From: Pseudopyrenochaeta lycopersici
Lineage: Eukaryota > Ascomycota > Dothideomycetes > Pleosporales > Pseudopyrenochaetaceae
Length of the DNA: 64,000 bases
Assembly: GCA_003313425.1 (NCBI GenBank)
Contig: NHZP01000027.1
Span: forward strand, 682,001 to 746,000
Direction: 5' to 3'
In this document: positions 33,783 to 45,850 of the stretch, piece after piece
Layout of the letters: each line of letters opens with the position of its first letter
Numbering within the stretch: position 1 is the first letter of the stretch
Notes under the pieces: model-generated
What the model saw: only the letters and a program-made list of their open reading frames with translations
What the model was told of the DNA's origin: nothing
Database searches by the model: none
Position numbers and translations under genes: made by a program

Positions 33783-34463
33783 GTCAACAATCAAGTCAAA
33801 TAATCCGAGCAGCGTCGATTGACTTGATTGGCTCGCTCGTAGTCCAGCGCTTGACTTGATTGAATTTGTAACGTTTCGAGAGCTGCTTGATTGCAAATGG
33901 ATTGCAACTTGATTAATTGATGGCGTTAAAAGGATACAAATACTCCCAGGTTACTAAGACGGAGTATCCCATTCGCCCAGGTTATAGTTTCTTGCCAATT
34001 CCTCATCAGTAAGCTCGCTCTCAACGCTCTCCGGAGAGAGCTTAAAGCCAGCTCTCATCCATGACCTTACTAACTGGATAGCTGCAAGTAATTGCGAGCC
34101 TAAGGCGCGTCGTTTGGGCTCAAGAAGATCGCCAAGCTCGCTGAACATACGCTCGCAGTCACAGCTCGATGCTGGGATTGTCAATATATCGATCGCAAAC
34201 AGTGCCAAATTGGGGTATGTTGAGCGTAAATTGATCCAGTAACGGACAGGATTGCCATACCTATTGTACTGCTCCTGCGTCCACTTTGGCTCAAATCTTT
34301 TCTAATTCTCAACTCGTCGAGAGTACTTCGATCAATCAAGGCAATCAAGTCTTGCTTCGCAGCTTGAATTGACACCAAAATAGCCATACTAATGCTTGAT
34401 TTGATTGAATTGTAACTTTGCAATCAAATCAATCAATTTCATCAAACAAACTTGATTGTTGAC
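33783..34463 (-). mobile_element. Short hAT-family element, 681 bp
   Basis: It is bounded by perfect 14-bp inverted repeats, GTCAACAATCAAGT at 33783-33796 and its reverse complement at 34450-34463. Between them lies the C-terminal part of a hAT transposase on the minus strand. Most of the transposase is missing, so this is an internally deleted, non-autonomous copy. The flanks (cagagtt on the left, cagactg on the right) could be a worn target duplication but match at only 5 of 7 bases. Confidence 0.78.
33954..34320 (-). pseudogene. hAT transposase C-terminal dimerisation domain
   Basis: The minus-strand frame contains Pro-Val-Arg-Tyr-Trp, a Leu-Ala-x-x-Ala-Ile-Asp-Ile-Leu segment, Ile-Pro-Ala-Ser-Ser-Cys-Asp-Cys-Glu-Arg, and Phe-Ser-Glu-Leu-Gly-Asp. 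These are the hallmarks of the hAT C-terminal dimerisation domain. It is open from about 34,305 to the stop at 33,954, with an in-frame stop just upstream. The BED finger and catalytic residues are absent. Confidence 0.85.
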
Positions 34464-37400
34464 CAGACTGCCAAAAAGACTCATGTCCATCCTCTTCCCC
34501 TTGTTGCTCCCGCCGCTCATATTCATCTGATAACTGATGCTGGATGGACTCCCAAAGAGACTCATGCCCCTCAAGCTTGGCAACAGCACCAACGGTCATC
34601 TGCTTGGCAGCATCAATTACGTCAGCCTCGCTGTCAAGGAGTAATCTTATCATGTACACAAAATGGCCGACCTCGTCTGTAGTCGCATCTCGTAGCGCCT
34701 CGAAGAGCAGTTCCAGTGGCGACCGGCCCTCCGGGGGGTAGTACGGCTTTTTGATAATGAGCTTATCATTTGGATCAACACGAAATTCGAGCAGGGTTTG
34801 CACCATCCTCTTTGCTGCCTCCAGGTCCACATTTTGTCGTCGTTTGCCCACCAGCCGTTCCAAGCATCACGTGAAGCGGTGTAGCATGTCCACTTATTTC
34901 CCATCCAGATTCGTCATGCACAAATTGGGCGCCATGCTGAGCGTCTGCTCCAGCCCGCAAGAGTAGAGTAGCCGTCTGTAGGTCCTGATAGTACACGGCC
35001 GAATGGAGAACCGACCATCCATGGCGATCTACGGCTCTGACGTTTGCCCCGTATGCCACCAGTCTTTCCACCAGTCGCATGTTCCCTCTGCGAGAGGCAT
35101 GAGCGAGCAATGTCCTATCTGACTTGATCGTGAAGTCGATAGCGTTGTGACGGCGTAGGAGGTCTAGATAATAGTCCTCTTCGGATGTTTTAGTTTCCGC
35201 TTCAGCGTCTTCAACGCACTCCTCTGCGTAGAACCAGTGGTTGGAATTTGGGCGAGTACTCTGAGTAAATCTCCGCAGGCGTCTCATAATCTCAATAGTA
35301 CGAGAATTGTTCTGCTCGCCTCCGTCGAGGCAGTGTAAGAGTGCGAGCTGAAAGCAGTCAAGCTCATTGCTGTCACGCAGAAAAGGGTTTCCGCCAGCTT
35401 TTAGCACCGCATCGATGACTGACACATCGGCCGTGCGCCGGACGCACATGTGGAGAAGGGTGTCCTCGCAATTTTCGCCACTCTTTTCGTTAACATCAAT
35501 ACCGGCGCCAAGAATGAGACGCAATAACGACAGCCAGCTTTCCACTGACAATGCGTGGGATTCCCCCCTTAATGGGTGATCTGTCAGGTCATCTAATTCG
35601 CGCTGTGGCCCCGATTGCGAGCCAGGAGCCACCTTGGAGAGTTTGCAAAGAACAGAACCCGATCTACACCTGTGTGCTTGGAGTTTGACCCCTTTGGGAA
35701 GGATCCCTCCGAGTTCTAGCAATCGAGTCGCCAGTGCCCAATTCTCTTCCAATAGCGCTATAGATAGCATGGTATGTTCCTCCGGAGCTTCAGCACTACT
35801 TATCCAGTGAATATACTGCTGAGTGTCGTTGACGTTCAAGTTCTTGAAATCGGAGCGTTCGAGCACAATGTCAATGGTTGCCTGCGCGTCCATGTGTGAT
35901 ACCTATGACTACATTAGAAGATTGTATCTTTATTCTTGTGTTGTAAGACGACCTACATAGTTACTACTGGTAAGTGCAAGGTAGTAAAGGGGGTGTTTGC
36001 CTTGGGGATCCCGCGTATTCATATCGATTCCAGCGTCCAGCAACGTTTTGATGACCCTGGCGTCCCACGTTTTTATTGCAAGATGCATGACGGATTGTCC
36101 TTTGGCATTGCTGGCGCTTCCCGATGCGCCTTTGGAGATTAAAAGCTTGCACAGTTGTAGGACCTCGGTTCGCTTCCCTGCCTTGTACCGTCGCCGTAGC
36201 AACAACATGAGTGGTGTATTCTGCTCGGAATCTCGGGCATCCACTTCAATTCCATCGACGTTGAGAAGTGCGGCTGCCGCTTCCTTGCAGGCTTTTTTGC
36301 ACGCATCGTGCAAAGGCGATCGCCCACCAACCTCGAGTTTTTTATTCACATTCGCGCCTCAGGATATGAGCTCCATGATGACCTCGCCGCTGCCGTGCTG
36401 TTTTGCTGCGAAAAAGAGCGCGGAATCATTCAAGTCTGCCGCCGTGAAGAGTTTCAAGTCGAACAGGAGCTTCACAGCTGGCAAGTTGTTCGAGAATACA
36501 GATTCTTCCATCAGTCTCCGCACAAAAACATTGAACTCGGTCTTGAATTTCTTATGCTCATAGATTAAAGCCTTGGTGTGCCCCGGAAAAATGGTGTATA
36601 TTAAAGGGTCATGCTGGAAAGAGTCGCGATCTGTAAAGTCTTTCTTGCCCTTTGCGTAACGTTCTCCGAGGCTTTGCACTACAATCGAGAAGGCTTGTTT
36701 GGCTGCGCCCTCTGTGTACAGATCGGCAAAGCTCTTGGGGCTTGCTTGGGAGGGTTCTGTGGCAAGCTGCTTAGCCCTCGGCACGGAAAGGTCCTTGAGT
36801 CCAAAATCCGGCCCGGAGAACGCTCTATCGGCGATTTTCCCTAAGATTGTGCTCTCCTTTATCCTCACGGAAGGGTGAATGGAAGGGTGAGACAGAAGCA
36901 TTTCAGCAATCTGACCGTGGCCCGCACACATTGCCCAATGTAAGGGCGTTAGTCCGTTCCGGTCGAAGAGAGTGGTAACTGCGTCCCACTGGGAGAGCTC
37001 CACGACAAGGCGGGTGTGACCTTTGAACGCCGCCCAGAATATCGGAGTCCACCCTGCCAGATCTGGGGGGTCGACCGAAGCTCCAGCGTTAAGAAGCGTC
37101 CTGGTAGCTTCCAGGTGTCCCATCGACACGGCCCAGTGCAGCGGTGTCCAGCCGTGTGAGTCTGTCTCTTCAAGATTCCGTTTCCGAGAATTAGATGTCT
37201 CGGACCGGCTCAGGCTACCCCCCACTGCCGTAGCATCATGAAGGTATCTCGAGAACCCCCAAAATGCCGCGCAATGAAGAGCTGAAGGGCGGCTTGGGCT
37301 AGAGTGGAAAAGCTGCTGTGAGAGGGCATCGCCAAAGCCCACATTGAAGTTGAGGACTTGCCAGGCGCTTCGCCGCAGGTTGCCCTCTTCCAGAAATAGG

Positions 37401-39665
37401 GATAGCTGACTGCTGCACTGCTGCTCGCGACCTTGGACATGGTACCCGTAGAAGCGAGCACTATAGTCGAGAAACGGCAGGCTCTTGTGACGTTGCTCGA
37501 GCTCTTCGAGAGTAGTGCAGGGTCCTTTGGACAGTTCGGTGACCGACAGATACGCGAGGCAAATCCGAACAATAGTCAAGTCCGGAGTTTTGTCCATTTC
37601 GTCCGGATTCTTCTGCAGAAATTCCCCAGCCGTCGAGTGCACAACATCGACGGTGTGGTCGACCTCGGAGAAGACAGCGAGCCCTTGGCAGGACGACAAA
37701 ATGACTTTCGCACTAGGAAGATCCTCCGGATCAATATCCATCATGCCTTCATAGGTTGCAAGTGCGTATTGCAATTCCATCATCCCCAGGGGTCTCCGGA
37801 CATTCAGAATCCAACAGAGTGTCCGAAGTGCAAGATCTTTCAATCCAGGGCGCTGGCTTATTATCCGGTCGTACGTGTGCCTGTATGAGTTGTGGAGAGT
37901 ACTGGGCAAAGAAGATAGAGTCCTTCGGATGACGCTGATGAGGCCGTTGATATGATCCATTGCCAGCTGCGCAAAAAGAAAGCTAATGCCCTATTAGCCC
38001 ATTTAATTCAGTTAAGTGACTGAAAATTCATAGAAAGTACTACTACATACCACCGCGGCGCTCTGTTTTTGCATGGTCGACAAGATATCATTCACAAGTG
38101 ACTTGTCGATTGAGTTGTAATCGACACTGCCCTCCTGTAATTTGTACTCAACGTATAGGTGTAAGTCGTCATCGTTTGCGGCGATATCAAGCCTCACGCA
38201 ATCTCCGAGATGGCGTGGAATATCGAGAAAGTCACGGCCTGTTACGAGGAGCTTGGTGACTGACTGCTTCAGTGTCGGCAGGATCCGGATGAGGCCATCA
38301 AGAAAAGGACACTCATCAAGTCCGTCCAGAACTACAAAAATACCCTGTGGCAGCTTGGAAGCCACTATCAGGATATTCATGATATCTTTCGGGGCGGGAT
38401 CGATGTTGGACAAGCAGCATTTTCCCCAAATCTTCGAGACTTCGTCCCAGAGGCCTTGACAGGGGTCGGTGATGGTAGTAAAGCTCCTTAAAACCTGGCT
38501 GACAAGGTGTCGAAGGACATCGAGAAGCGATTCTTTTGGCCGATTGCAACTGAAGAAGTGATAGGCCACTATCTTGTCCCACGGAGAGTTTCTCGTGATA
38601 TCCTGTATGGCGAGTGACCTGCAGAAATTTGTAGGTAGTCAGCACTGTACTGTTGGTTAGGGCGCCATGGCTATTTAGTGAGCACTATCATGATACTCTC
38701 CGCTTCTTTCGGTCTTCTGTGACGCCATTCTTCCAGCCAGGCGTGGGTGCTGTCGTATAGCGTCGAATTGCTGGGTGGGAGGTTATTGGGGAAAAAGCTT
38801 ACGAGAACACCGTCTTCCCGGCCCCAGCTATAAGAAGAGAGACAGTCAGAATGAACGAACAGTGGTGAGTAATACGGATTGGAGAACGTCGAACTTACGT
38901 TGACCGTGTGCCCAGAGCAAATCATGCGGCCCATCACGCCAAGCTAGATAAGCATCGCTCGTAAGAAACGAGGAGCCTGTACCAGGACATTGTCTCTCTA
39001 GGTAGGCTTCCACGGACTGCATCTCGTCTCGTGGCTGGAACCAAGCAACGAAGTCCTTTTTCTTGTTGTCTATGTGGCGGAGAATTAGTGACTGAGCAAG
39101 CAAGCTAACCTCACGCGGGGGCAGAGAAAGCACGCACCGTCTCGAAGGCATTAAACCTCTTGATAATTCGCAACAGTGACAGAACTATATATATTAGCAG
39201 ATCCACGGACTTGGTAACTTAAGGGAACCTCACTCATAAGTTGTCAGCAAGTAGGGCGGACGAGAAGATGGCATTGTACCGTTGAAGCACTCGCACCTTT
39301 TCCTTCACTTCTGATTCGGAGAATGGCCAGGTCAAGGTGGAAAGCTTGCCTCGTATGCCCTTTCTTGCTGTTTTCTCCTCCAGCTTGTCTTTGAGCTGTC
39401 CTAAATCGCGTTTACAGCCGTCCAGAGCCTTGATGATGGCACCCACGTCGCGATTCACGAACAAATTGCCGACGCTCTTGGATCCCGAGGCATTCCTAAG
39501 TCGTAGAAGTGCGGAGGTGAGAGTCGCTAGCTCTTCAATGTAGGAGCTCATTGTTTCTGATGCGTTACGGATGCTGGCGACGTACTTATACGTGATCTGG
39601 GAGAGTTGAATGGCGACGCTGAGTAACCCGGCCGCACCGGCTGCAATGTTCAACGGGTCGGCCAT
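34464..39665 (-). pseudogene. STAND (NLR-like) protein: Helo-like N-domain, NACHT, ankyrin repeats; broken
   Basis: The N-terminal exon (39665-39234) has the Met-Ala-Asp-Pro-Leu start and helices of the fungal STAND N-terminal domain. A P-loop (Pro-Gly-Ala-Gly-Lys-Thr) is assembled across the 38898-38828 intron. Further exons are 38827-38803, 38618-38051 and 37976-35957, continuing from 35902. Walker B (Val-Val-Leu-Asp-Gly-Leu-Asp-Glu) lies near 38,330. A winged-helix segment and many ankyrin repeats follow. Defects are a TGA at 36361-36359 inside an ankyrin repeat and a 1-nt frameshift near 34,866. Exon 1 ends in an unresolved TGA before the second exon, and the tail is interrupted by the hAT element. 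Intact relatives act in non-self recognition and programmed cell death. Sequencing error could explain single lesions but not the insertion. Confidence 0.8.
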
Positions 39666-40839
39666 GACAGGCATTTACAGTGATAGATGATCATACAGCG
39701 CAGAGGAATTTGGAGATGATTGATCTGCGCCACTGAACCCGGAATTGAGGCTGCCTTGCTGAAGATATGAAGAATTAACAATTCTTATTACCGAGCGCAA
39801 GGAAAAGATTGAGCAGCGACCTGCTATCAATGGGTGCAGACAGTTGAGAGAGATGTGGGCGGTGCTTGAAATATTTAGGCACCAATCATGGGCGGCGCCT
39901 CATTTTTTCCAAGCCCCATAAAGAGCGGAGACTCACCGGAAACCTTTACATACTTGTAATCATTTCCCATTGCTTCAGCTGTCTGTTCAAATGCTGCTCT
40001 GTATGCCTGAGAGCAGTAGGTGAGCGTAATGCTCTGCTGTTGTATTGCGCGCAGAACCTTGCACTGTAGGGCTTCAGTAAGCTAGTGCTGGGCAGTAGGA
40101 TCAAGAGGGTAGCTTCGGCTGTCATCTTTGATTGCACCGCTTACCCTTCCTCCGTGTTACAGTTCATTCGCGTTGCGCCTTGGAGCGTCTTCGCAACCCC
40201 GCGTCAAAGCTTCTTTCAGCCATCCCGCCCACTACTCACAGCCCTTCAATCCCAACGAGGCTTAATCGATACGATGGATACCAGACACGCGACCTCCGAA
40301 TCCTGACGAGACCGACGCCACCCCCGTTCCGCACATCTCTCAGAGCTCGTTCGCCCGCACCCTGGCCACCGCGGCGAGCAAGATCTGCGGTGGGGCATTG
40401 AATGAGCCCGTCCGCTCAAACTCGCTCGGGGTTGAGGCTCAAATTGAGGCAGAGAGGCACAACAAAAGCACGTTTACGAAACATAATGTAGGAGTAGAAG
40501 ATTATTTTAAGCTACTACATACTATAATAGGTAGTTCTAGTATTAAGTTATTCTTATGCAAAGTCACGAAGCTTAGTGGGGTGTGCATTTCCCCTGTGTG
40601 CGCATTCTTGTTGTGGTTCAAGTAAAGTATGTAATAAGAAAATAATAGTAATCATTGTTCGCTTTTGCATGATTTTATATTGACCACACTACATCATCCT
40701 GCTCGCTTTGCAAAAAGCCCTGGATTTGAAAATATCCCTTCTTAGCTGACTGCTAGATTACGTCCGTGACTCCCGTAGATAGATTCGCCAGCCTGATAAA
40801 AATCACTGTAACCACCGAAACATCCCTTCCGCATCATCC
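39666..40839 (+). other. Intergenic, about 1.2 kb
   Basis: It is upstream of the STAND gene (minus strand) and downstream of the GFA gene. Short ORFs near 40,085-40,400 are Arg/Pro/Ser-skewed and not convincing. An AT-rich patch lies at 40,480-40,560. Nothing else is supported. Confidence 0.5.
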
Positions 40840-41375
40840 TCAAGAGAAAGTTTGCGCCTGCGCCACGCCTTCAATCGGCGCAATCCAACTCGCCCGGTGC
40901 TTAACCCACAGCTCTGTCTGTGGCTTGAACTTGCTGATATCTTCATCCAGCAGTCCCGCCGCCAGAATAAACATGCCTTTGAACGCCTCGTCCTCCGTTG
41001 CCTTGCCGAGCATGGAGCCGCAGTCGCCGCACAATGTCGTGTCGAACTTCATGCCGGACTCCTGCACAAAACTGCATTTCCGGGGCGTACCACTGGTTAT
41101 GCTGAGAGCCGAGATAGGGATCAGCATGTTGGTAGTGTAGGTTGTGCCAGTCAGGCGGCGGCATTGGAGGCAGTGGCAGAGAACCTGTTTGGGGTTAGAT
41201 TAGATGTGGTTTAGGAAGGGGAGGGATGCAATGAGGCCAGGAGTAGGGACATAGGCGGTATGGAATTCGCTGGGATGAAATGGTGTAGTCGAAGGAGTAG
41301 ACTCACAATATTGACGGGCTCGCTGTCGACCATGAACTTGATCTGGCCGCAAGAGCAACTTCCAGTAAAAGGCAT
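40840..41375 (-). CDS. GFA/CENP-V domain protein (glutathione-dependent formaldehyde-activating type)
   Basis: Two exons, 41375-41307 and 41184-40840, flank a 122-nt GT-AG intron and give 137 residues, the normal size. Zinc-ligand motifs appear in order: Cys-Ser-Cys-Gly near residue 7, Cys-His-Cys-Leu-Gln-Cys-Arg-Arg near 26, and Cys-Gly-Asp-Cys-Gly-Ser near 73. This fold binds two zinc ions. Some members help form S-hydroxymethylglutathione from formaldehyde, but most fungal paralogues are uncharacterised. The first Cys pair is in exon 1 and the second in exon 2, so the splice is required. It stands alone with no pathway partner nearby. Confidence 0.9.
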
Positions 41376-43114
41376 CTTGATGTTCTCGAATGGTTAGATT
41401 CACTTTAGAACTGTGTAGATTGTGTATCAATTCGCCTCAACTGGTCCTGGTGGAGAGTTGACAGCTTTTATCTAACAAGTCGTTTATTACGTTATCTTCA
41501 CTACCTTAACTCCAGTCCAGACAATTCTTTTGAGGCAAAGTGCAGCCATATCACATGCTGAAACTCAGCCGTATGTATAATTCTTTTGCATTGATAGGAT
41601 AATGCGGGGGATGGCTGAGGTGGCACAGGTGCGGGGTAGGAGCTTTGTGTTACGAACAAAGGAGAAGCAAACCCCAGGCGGTTTGGTAAGAAGAGCCTTG
41701 ATGAACAAAGTCACGGGAGACAACTTAAACCCTTTATAAAAGGAAGCATCTTGAAGTACAGCTTTGATTTATTATGTAACAAATGCCTGAGCAATATTTA
41801 GGATTTTTCTAGTGGATTAGTAATTCCGATGCGGTCTGTCTGTGTCATAGTATAGAATAGGAGCCTAAGGGGTAGAATATGATATATTATTTGCGGTAGA
41901 AGTATTTCTAGGTCTGACACATAATATGTTTAAAGCGTGCGTTCGAGCGCCAGATGGGGCGGTCTGCCCCGCTTTCTCCGAGCCTCCCGCTCAGCAGCTG
42001 ATTAAAACTTTCTTTCAGCTCAATATTGATTCAAAATAAGCTTTTTGGCTTTGCATTCTTCCCCTGTCTTTGCAAGCTGTTCGTGCCCTACAATTTTAGC
42101 ATGTTTCTTTGCAACTCTTTCCCGTGTCTTTTCCCCCTTACCGATGCTTTCTCTTGGAAAAAGCCGCCAGAACCTTCGTTTCGGAAGGTGGGAGGATCTA
42201 CAGCTCGGTTGAATGAACTGAAGTATCTCCTATGAGTATGCATGTGCAAGAGGCGAGAATATGCTATCGTTAAGTGGCTGCAGGCTATGGGTTAAATGCG
42301 AGTAAAACTACTAGTAGGATCCTGTCCTTGTCACAATAATCGATAATACTGAGGCTCCTTAAGATACTTAGAGGACTTGAGTTACTGGTCTGATTAAGTA
42401 TACTTTGCATTTAGTAACAGGGTAGAGAAATAAGAACTTCGGATAAATAAGCTTAAGATATTTAACTAACATATAAAGGAGAAAGTGGGCCATTTAAGCT
42501 ACGTAATCTCTAGAGGTGCTCCGGAAGCCCTTCACAAATTTGACTCTCTAGAGATAAATTCGAGATGCTTGGGTTAAACCGATCTACTTTCCCCCAAATT
42601 CATGAAGACATTCCGAATACTGGATGACCGCAAGAGCTACCCGCTGGAGTCACATTTCGGACGCCTCCCGCTCTACGACGTAACGCGATTGTCGTAGGCG
42701 TTGCCTCCCCAAAAAAAGGCAAAGGCAGAATGCTGTAACATTTACTCCAGAGAAATTCCCTATCTTTATGCTTTCAAGCCCGACACTTTGTATTCTCTCC
42801 GGTAAAGGAAAGTACAGAAGCAATGTTTGCATCAAGAGCTTTTGCAGGACCGATCAATTGCCTGACAGATCTGCCCGACACACAAGCCTACGACGCACAA
42901 GAATCCAGTGTTATTCCTCGCAACTGTCAACTTGACGGATTTCAAACAGGTATTGGTGAGGTGAAATAATTTGTGGCGATGCCCTTAGCCTTTAGCTGTA
43001 GCGGACAGAACTAAGTAGCGGGGCGCGAAGATTCTGGGGGTCTTCAATTTTAAATTGCGCCAGAAAACTTATATGCGCTAATTTCTATGCTACGGTAGAG
43101 ACTGCACTTTGGCA
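41376..43114 (+). other. Intergenic, about 1.7 kb
   Basis: The region is AT-leaning with no supported ORF. ORFs at 42026-42235 (Phe/Cys-rich) and 42650-42835 lack coding character. No repeat pair, RNA gene or transposon domain is seen. Confidence 0.5.
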
Positions 43115-43732
43115 TACTGTGAAGTCAGTGAGAGAGAAGCTGGATATCTTGAGGACGCCAAAAAAGCTTCACTTAGCCGAACAGATTATTTGGACGAATT
43201 AACATACCCAGAACTCTTGAAACAAGGCAAATAAAATGGAGAGGCTGCGTGAGGCATGGGATACGCATGATGAAGACCAAGAAAAATTTCCCACCTTCGC
43301 TCCGGAACCCGGGTTGTATGGCTCTTCCTGGATGACGTTTGTTGATGAAATATATGGATCCTTGTACAACAGAAACCAGACAAGGTCAGAATGCTTTGTG
43401 CTTCAAGCTGCGGAAGATATCGGGACACCAAGTGGTCCGCTCCCAGTACCGAAAAAGAGCCAAGCGTCGAAAGATTCCCTCCGTTGATGCACATGTCCAC
43501 ATTCAAAAAAGATACTTGTTGATATGCTCAACAAGACACGTGGGGGCAGAATACCATAAAGTGTGATTTTAATCAATGCGGTAGTGCATTGGAACTATCC
43601 AGCACACGACTCAGCAATCGTGACGAACAACCTTTCGGATGCGACCTGTTCTTCCGCACCGAGAAGGATTTTAATGCAGGTGTTCTTTGGGCTTTTTCCA
43701 GGGTTGCACTTACGATGGACGAATTGATGTGA
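43115..43732 (+). pseudogene. Decayed gene fragments, family unknown
   Basis: Three plus-strand pieces in different frames look protein-coding: 43115-43234 (acidic, ends in TAA), 43236-43487 (begins ATG; Trp-Asp-Thr-His-Asp-Glu-Asp, later Leu-Tyr-Gly-Ser-Ser-Trp) and 43562-43732 (Cys-Asp-Phe-Asn-Gln-Cys-Gly, then an Asp/Phe-rich stretch). The first two join smoothly if one frameshift is allowed, which suggests one broken gene. I do not recognise the family. The 43236 ORF alone could be a small intact gene, but its context argues against that. Confidence 0.4.
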
Positions 43733-44712
43733 AACCAGTTCTGCGTGACGGATGGGCGATGTCTCTTGGTGCTGGGGGCAAATTGCAACAACGTATCAAA
43801 AAGACGACTGACCCGGGACTCTGGAACTAGATAGCTTCATGCTTTATTGACGATCAGATCATTATTTTGTTGTTTTCAGGGACCTATTTAGTATCTCCCC
43901 CGTCTGCAAGCTTTCTTCCGAGAGTATAGGCTGGCAACTCTCCCTTTTTTTTTTAATATTGCCTCACCTGAAGACTTGGCGGGGATAAATTCCAGTATCG
44001 CCTACGTCAAATCGGTCTCAAACATTGATTCTACAAAGTACGTCCATTTAGGAGTACGCATGTGAAAAAAATTCTCCCCAGTTCTCTGCGTCATATGTGA
44101 GCGTGCGTTTTGCGATACCTTATAAGTTTTACTTGTCCGAGCCTTGAATCTTCTCAAATATCTGCTAGGGCCCACTAATACTGCATTTGGAGACAGGATT
44201 ACTTGTCGACACATATTTTGTTCCCAATGCATTAAGCTGGAAATGAGCAGTGAAGAGGGGTATACCGACGGTGCTCTCTGTGGGAAACGAAATCACAACA
44301 ACAACCAATTCTCGACGTATATGGAGATTCCCACTGAGGGAAACCCTGAGATGTAGGTTGGTACTTCTAGGGTCGATATTTGTCCATGAAGCTGAGTCTA
44401 GCTTCAGGATCAATCAGTTGTTGAAAAAATTACAGATATCTTGCCTCTGTTAACTGAAACCGACCGTACCCTGTAACCGCTGGAGCTGATACTGATGGAA
44501 ATGCAGTGTTGTATGAAAACGATGGGGCCTAGCGTGCCCCGAACAAAAGTTGAAATCACCATGACACAAGTGTTGGTTGTCGTATTTAACCAATTCATCG
44601 TATTTATCGTAGGAGATCGGGCAAAAAAATCCTTAGTATTATTAGAAAGAATCAAAAACACCTAGGAATGACGAAAGTTTGGGATGAACTAGAAATGAGT
44701 GTAGTTTAGTAT
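43733..44712 (+). other. No supported gene
   Basis: A weak Cys-rich reading occurs near 44,190-44,240 (Cys-Arg-His-Ile-Phe-Cys-Ser-Gln-Cys, RING-like in spacing), but stops interrupt it and no full motif is present. The rest is unremarkable. Confidence 0.4.
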
Positions 44713-44816
44713 CTTTGACTGACCGCGCGATCTGCGGCATTTATTTTTTGTTCTCTCACCCTGGTTTGCTAACTTTGACTGGTCGCGCGATCTGCGGCAT
44801 TTTTTTATTCTCTCAT
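44713..44816 (+). repeat. 60-bp-period tandem duplication
   Basis: A unit beginning CTTTGACTG and containing CGCGCGATCTGCGGCATTT occurs twice, at 44713 and 44773. There are only a few differences, and the core of over 20 bases differs at two positions. It lies about 160 bp upstream of the methyltransferase start and could carry duplicated regulatory sites. Confidence 0.8.
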
Positions 44817-44973
44817 TGTTAGCGAGACTAAATGACAAATATCCTTGACAATCTAGTCCTAATTGTACAAGTATATTTACTACCAACTCCCTAGTTACCG
44901 CAAGGTTTGTATAATTCAAAAGATCTTGGAACAAAGACTTACACCTGCCGGGCGCGACTAATTGAAACATAAC

Positions 44974-45850
44974 ATGACTTCGAAAACTATTGTCGAGTCG
45001 TGGTATGATGAAAATGCAGAACTTGAGCAGCGCCGTCTGGAAGATGGCAAGCTGGAGTTCAAAGTCACGATGCGAATAGTCAATGAATGCATTGCGACTA
45101 TGGCCTTGGAGCAAGCACGAGTGCTGGATATCGGCGGCGGCCCAGGGAAATATGGTAGGCCTTGACCTGACTACTGATAAATTATGCACATGTTTCTAAA
45201 TTTTTGCAGCAATCACGCTAGCTAAGCAAGGGCATTGTGTAACACTGAACGACTTATCAAAAAATTGCCTGGCAGTCGCGAAAGATAATGCTGCACTTCA
45301 GTCTGCAACCTTCGACAACATCATACATGCGAACGCCCTCGACCTCGTCCACCATGTTAGCGATACATCATTCGACCTTGTTCTATGTCTTGGCCCGCTC
45401 TATCACTTGGTTCAGCCCAAGCACCGATCAACGGTAATCGAAAATGCGGTACGACTGACAAAACCAGGAGGCTACATCCTTTTTGCCTATGTCACAATAT
45501 TTGCACATATGCGAGACATGGCACGCCAAGATCCTTCGCGACTTAGCAGAGAGTGGGACTTCTACCACTCCTACCTGAGCACTGGAGAATATACTCGAAG
45601 GAAGGACAATGAATCTTTTCACGTATACCCAAATGTGGTGAGAAAAGAGCTAAGCGTGTTCGAGAGTCAGATAAGTGTAGAGAGATTCATCAGCTGCGAA
45701 GGCTTCCTGGGGTCTGACGGCGGAAGATGTTTAGCAGAACTAGGTCCGGACGAGGTTGATCGCTGGGTTGATGTAGTTTTGATGAGTGCTAATGCTAGAG
45801 AGACCTGGAACTCGGCCGATCATCTCCTTGTAGTTGTGCGTAAGCGCTAG
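44974..45850 (+). CDS. Class I SAM-dependent methyltransferase
   Basis: Two exons, 44974-45154 and 45210-45850, flank a 55-nt intron and give 273 residues. Motif I, Val-Leu-Asp-Ile-Gly-Gly-Gly-Pro-Gly-Lys-Tyr, spans residues 50-60 and is cut by the intron just after Tyr. An acidic residue at the end of strand beta-2 (Asn-Asp-Leu-Ser), the Phe-Asp-Leu-Val-Leu-Cys-Leu-Gly-Pro-Leu-Tyr-His block, and Lys-Pro-Gly-Gly-Tyr follow in the right order for a Methyltransf_11/25-type fold. The substrate is unknown. The ATG at 44974 is the first in frame that keeps the N-terminal helix (Glu-Ser-Trp-Tyr-Asp). No biosynthetic cluster surrounds it. Confidence 0.92.

Noticed and set aside
34181..34423. 80-codon minus-strand ORF within the hAT element
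   Set aside because: It is a shadow frame; the genuine hAT dimerisation motif lies in a different frame of the same segment.
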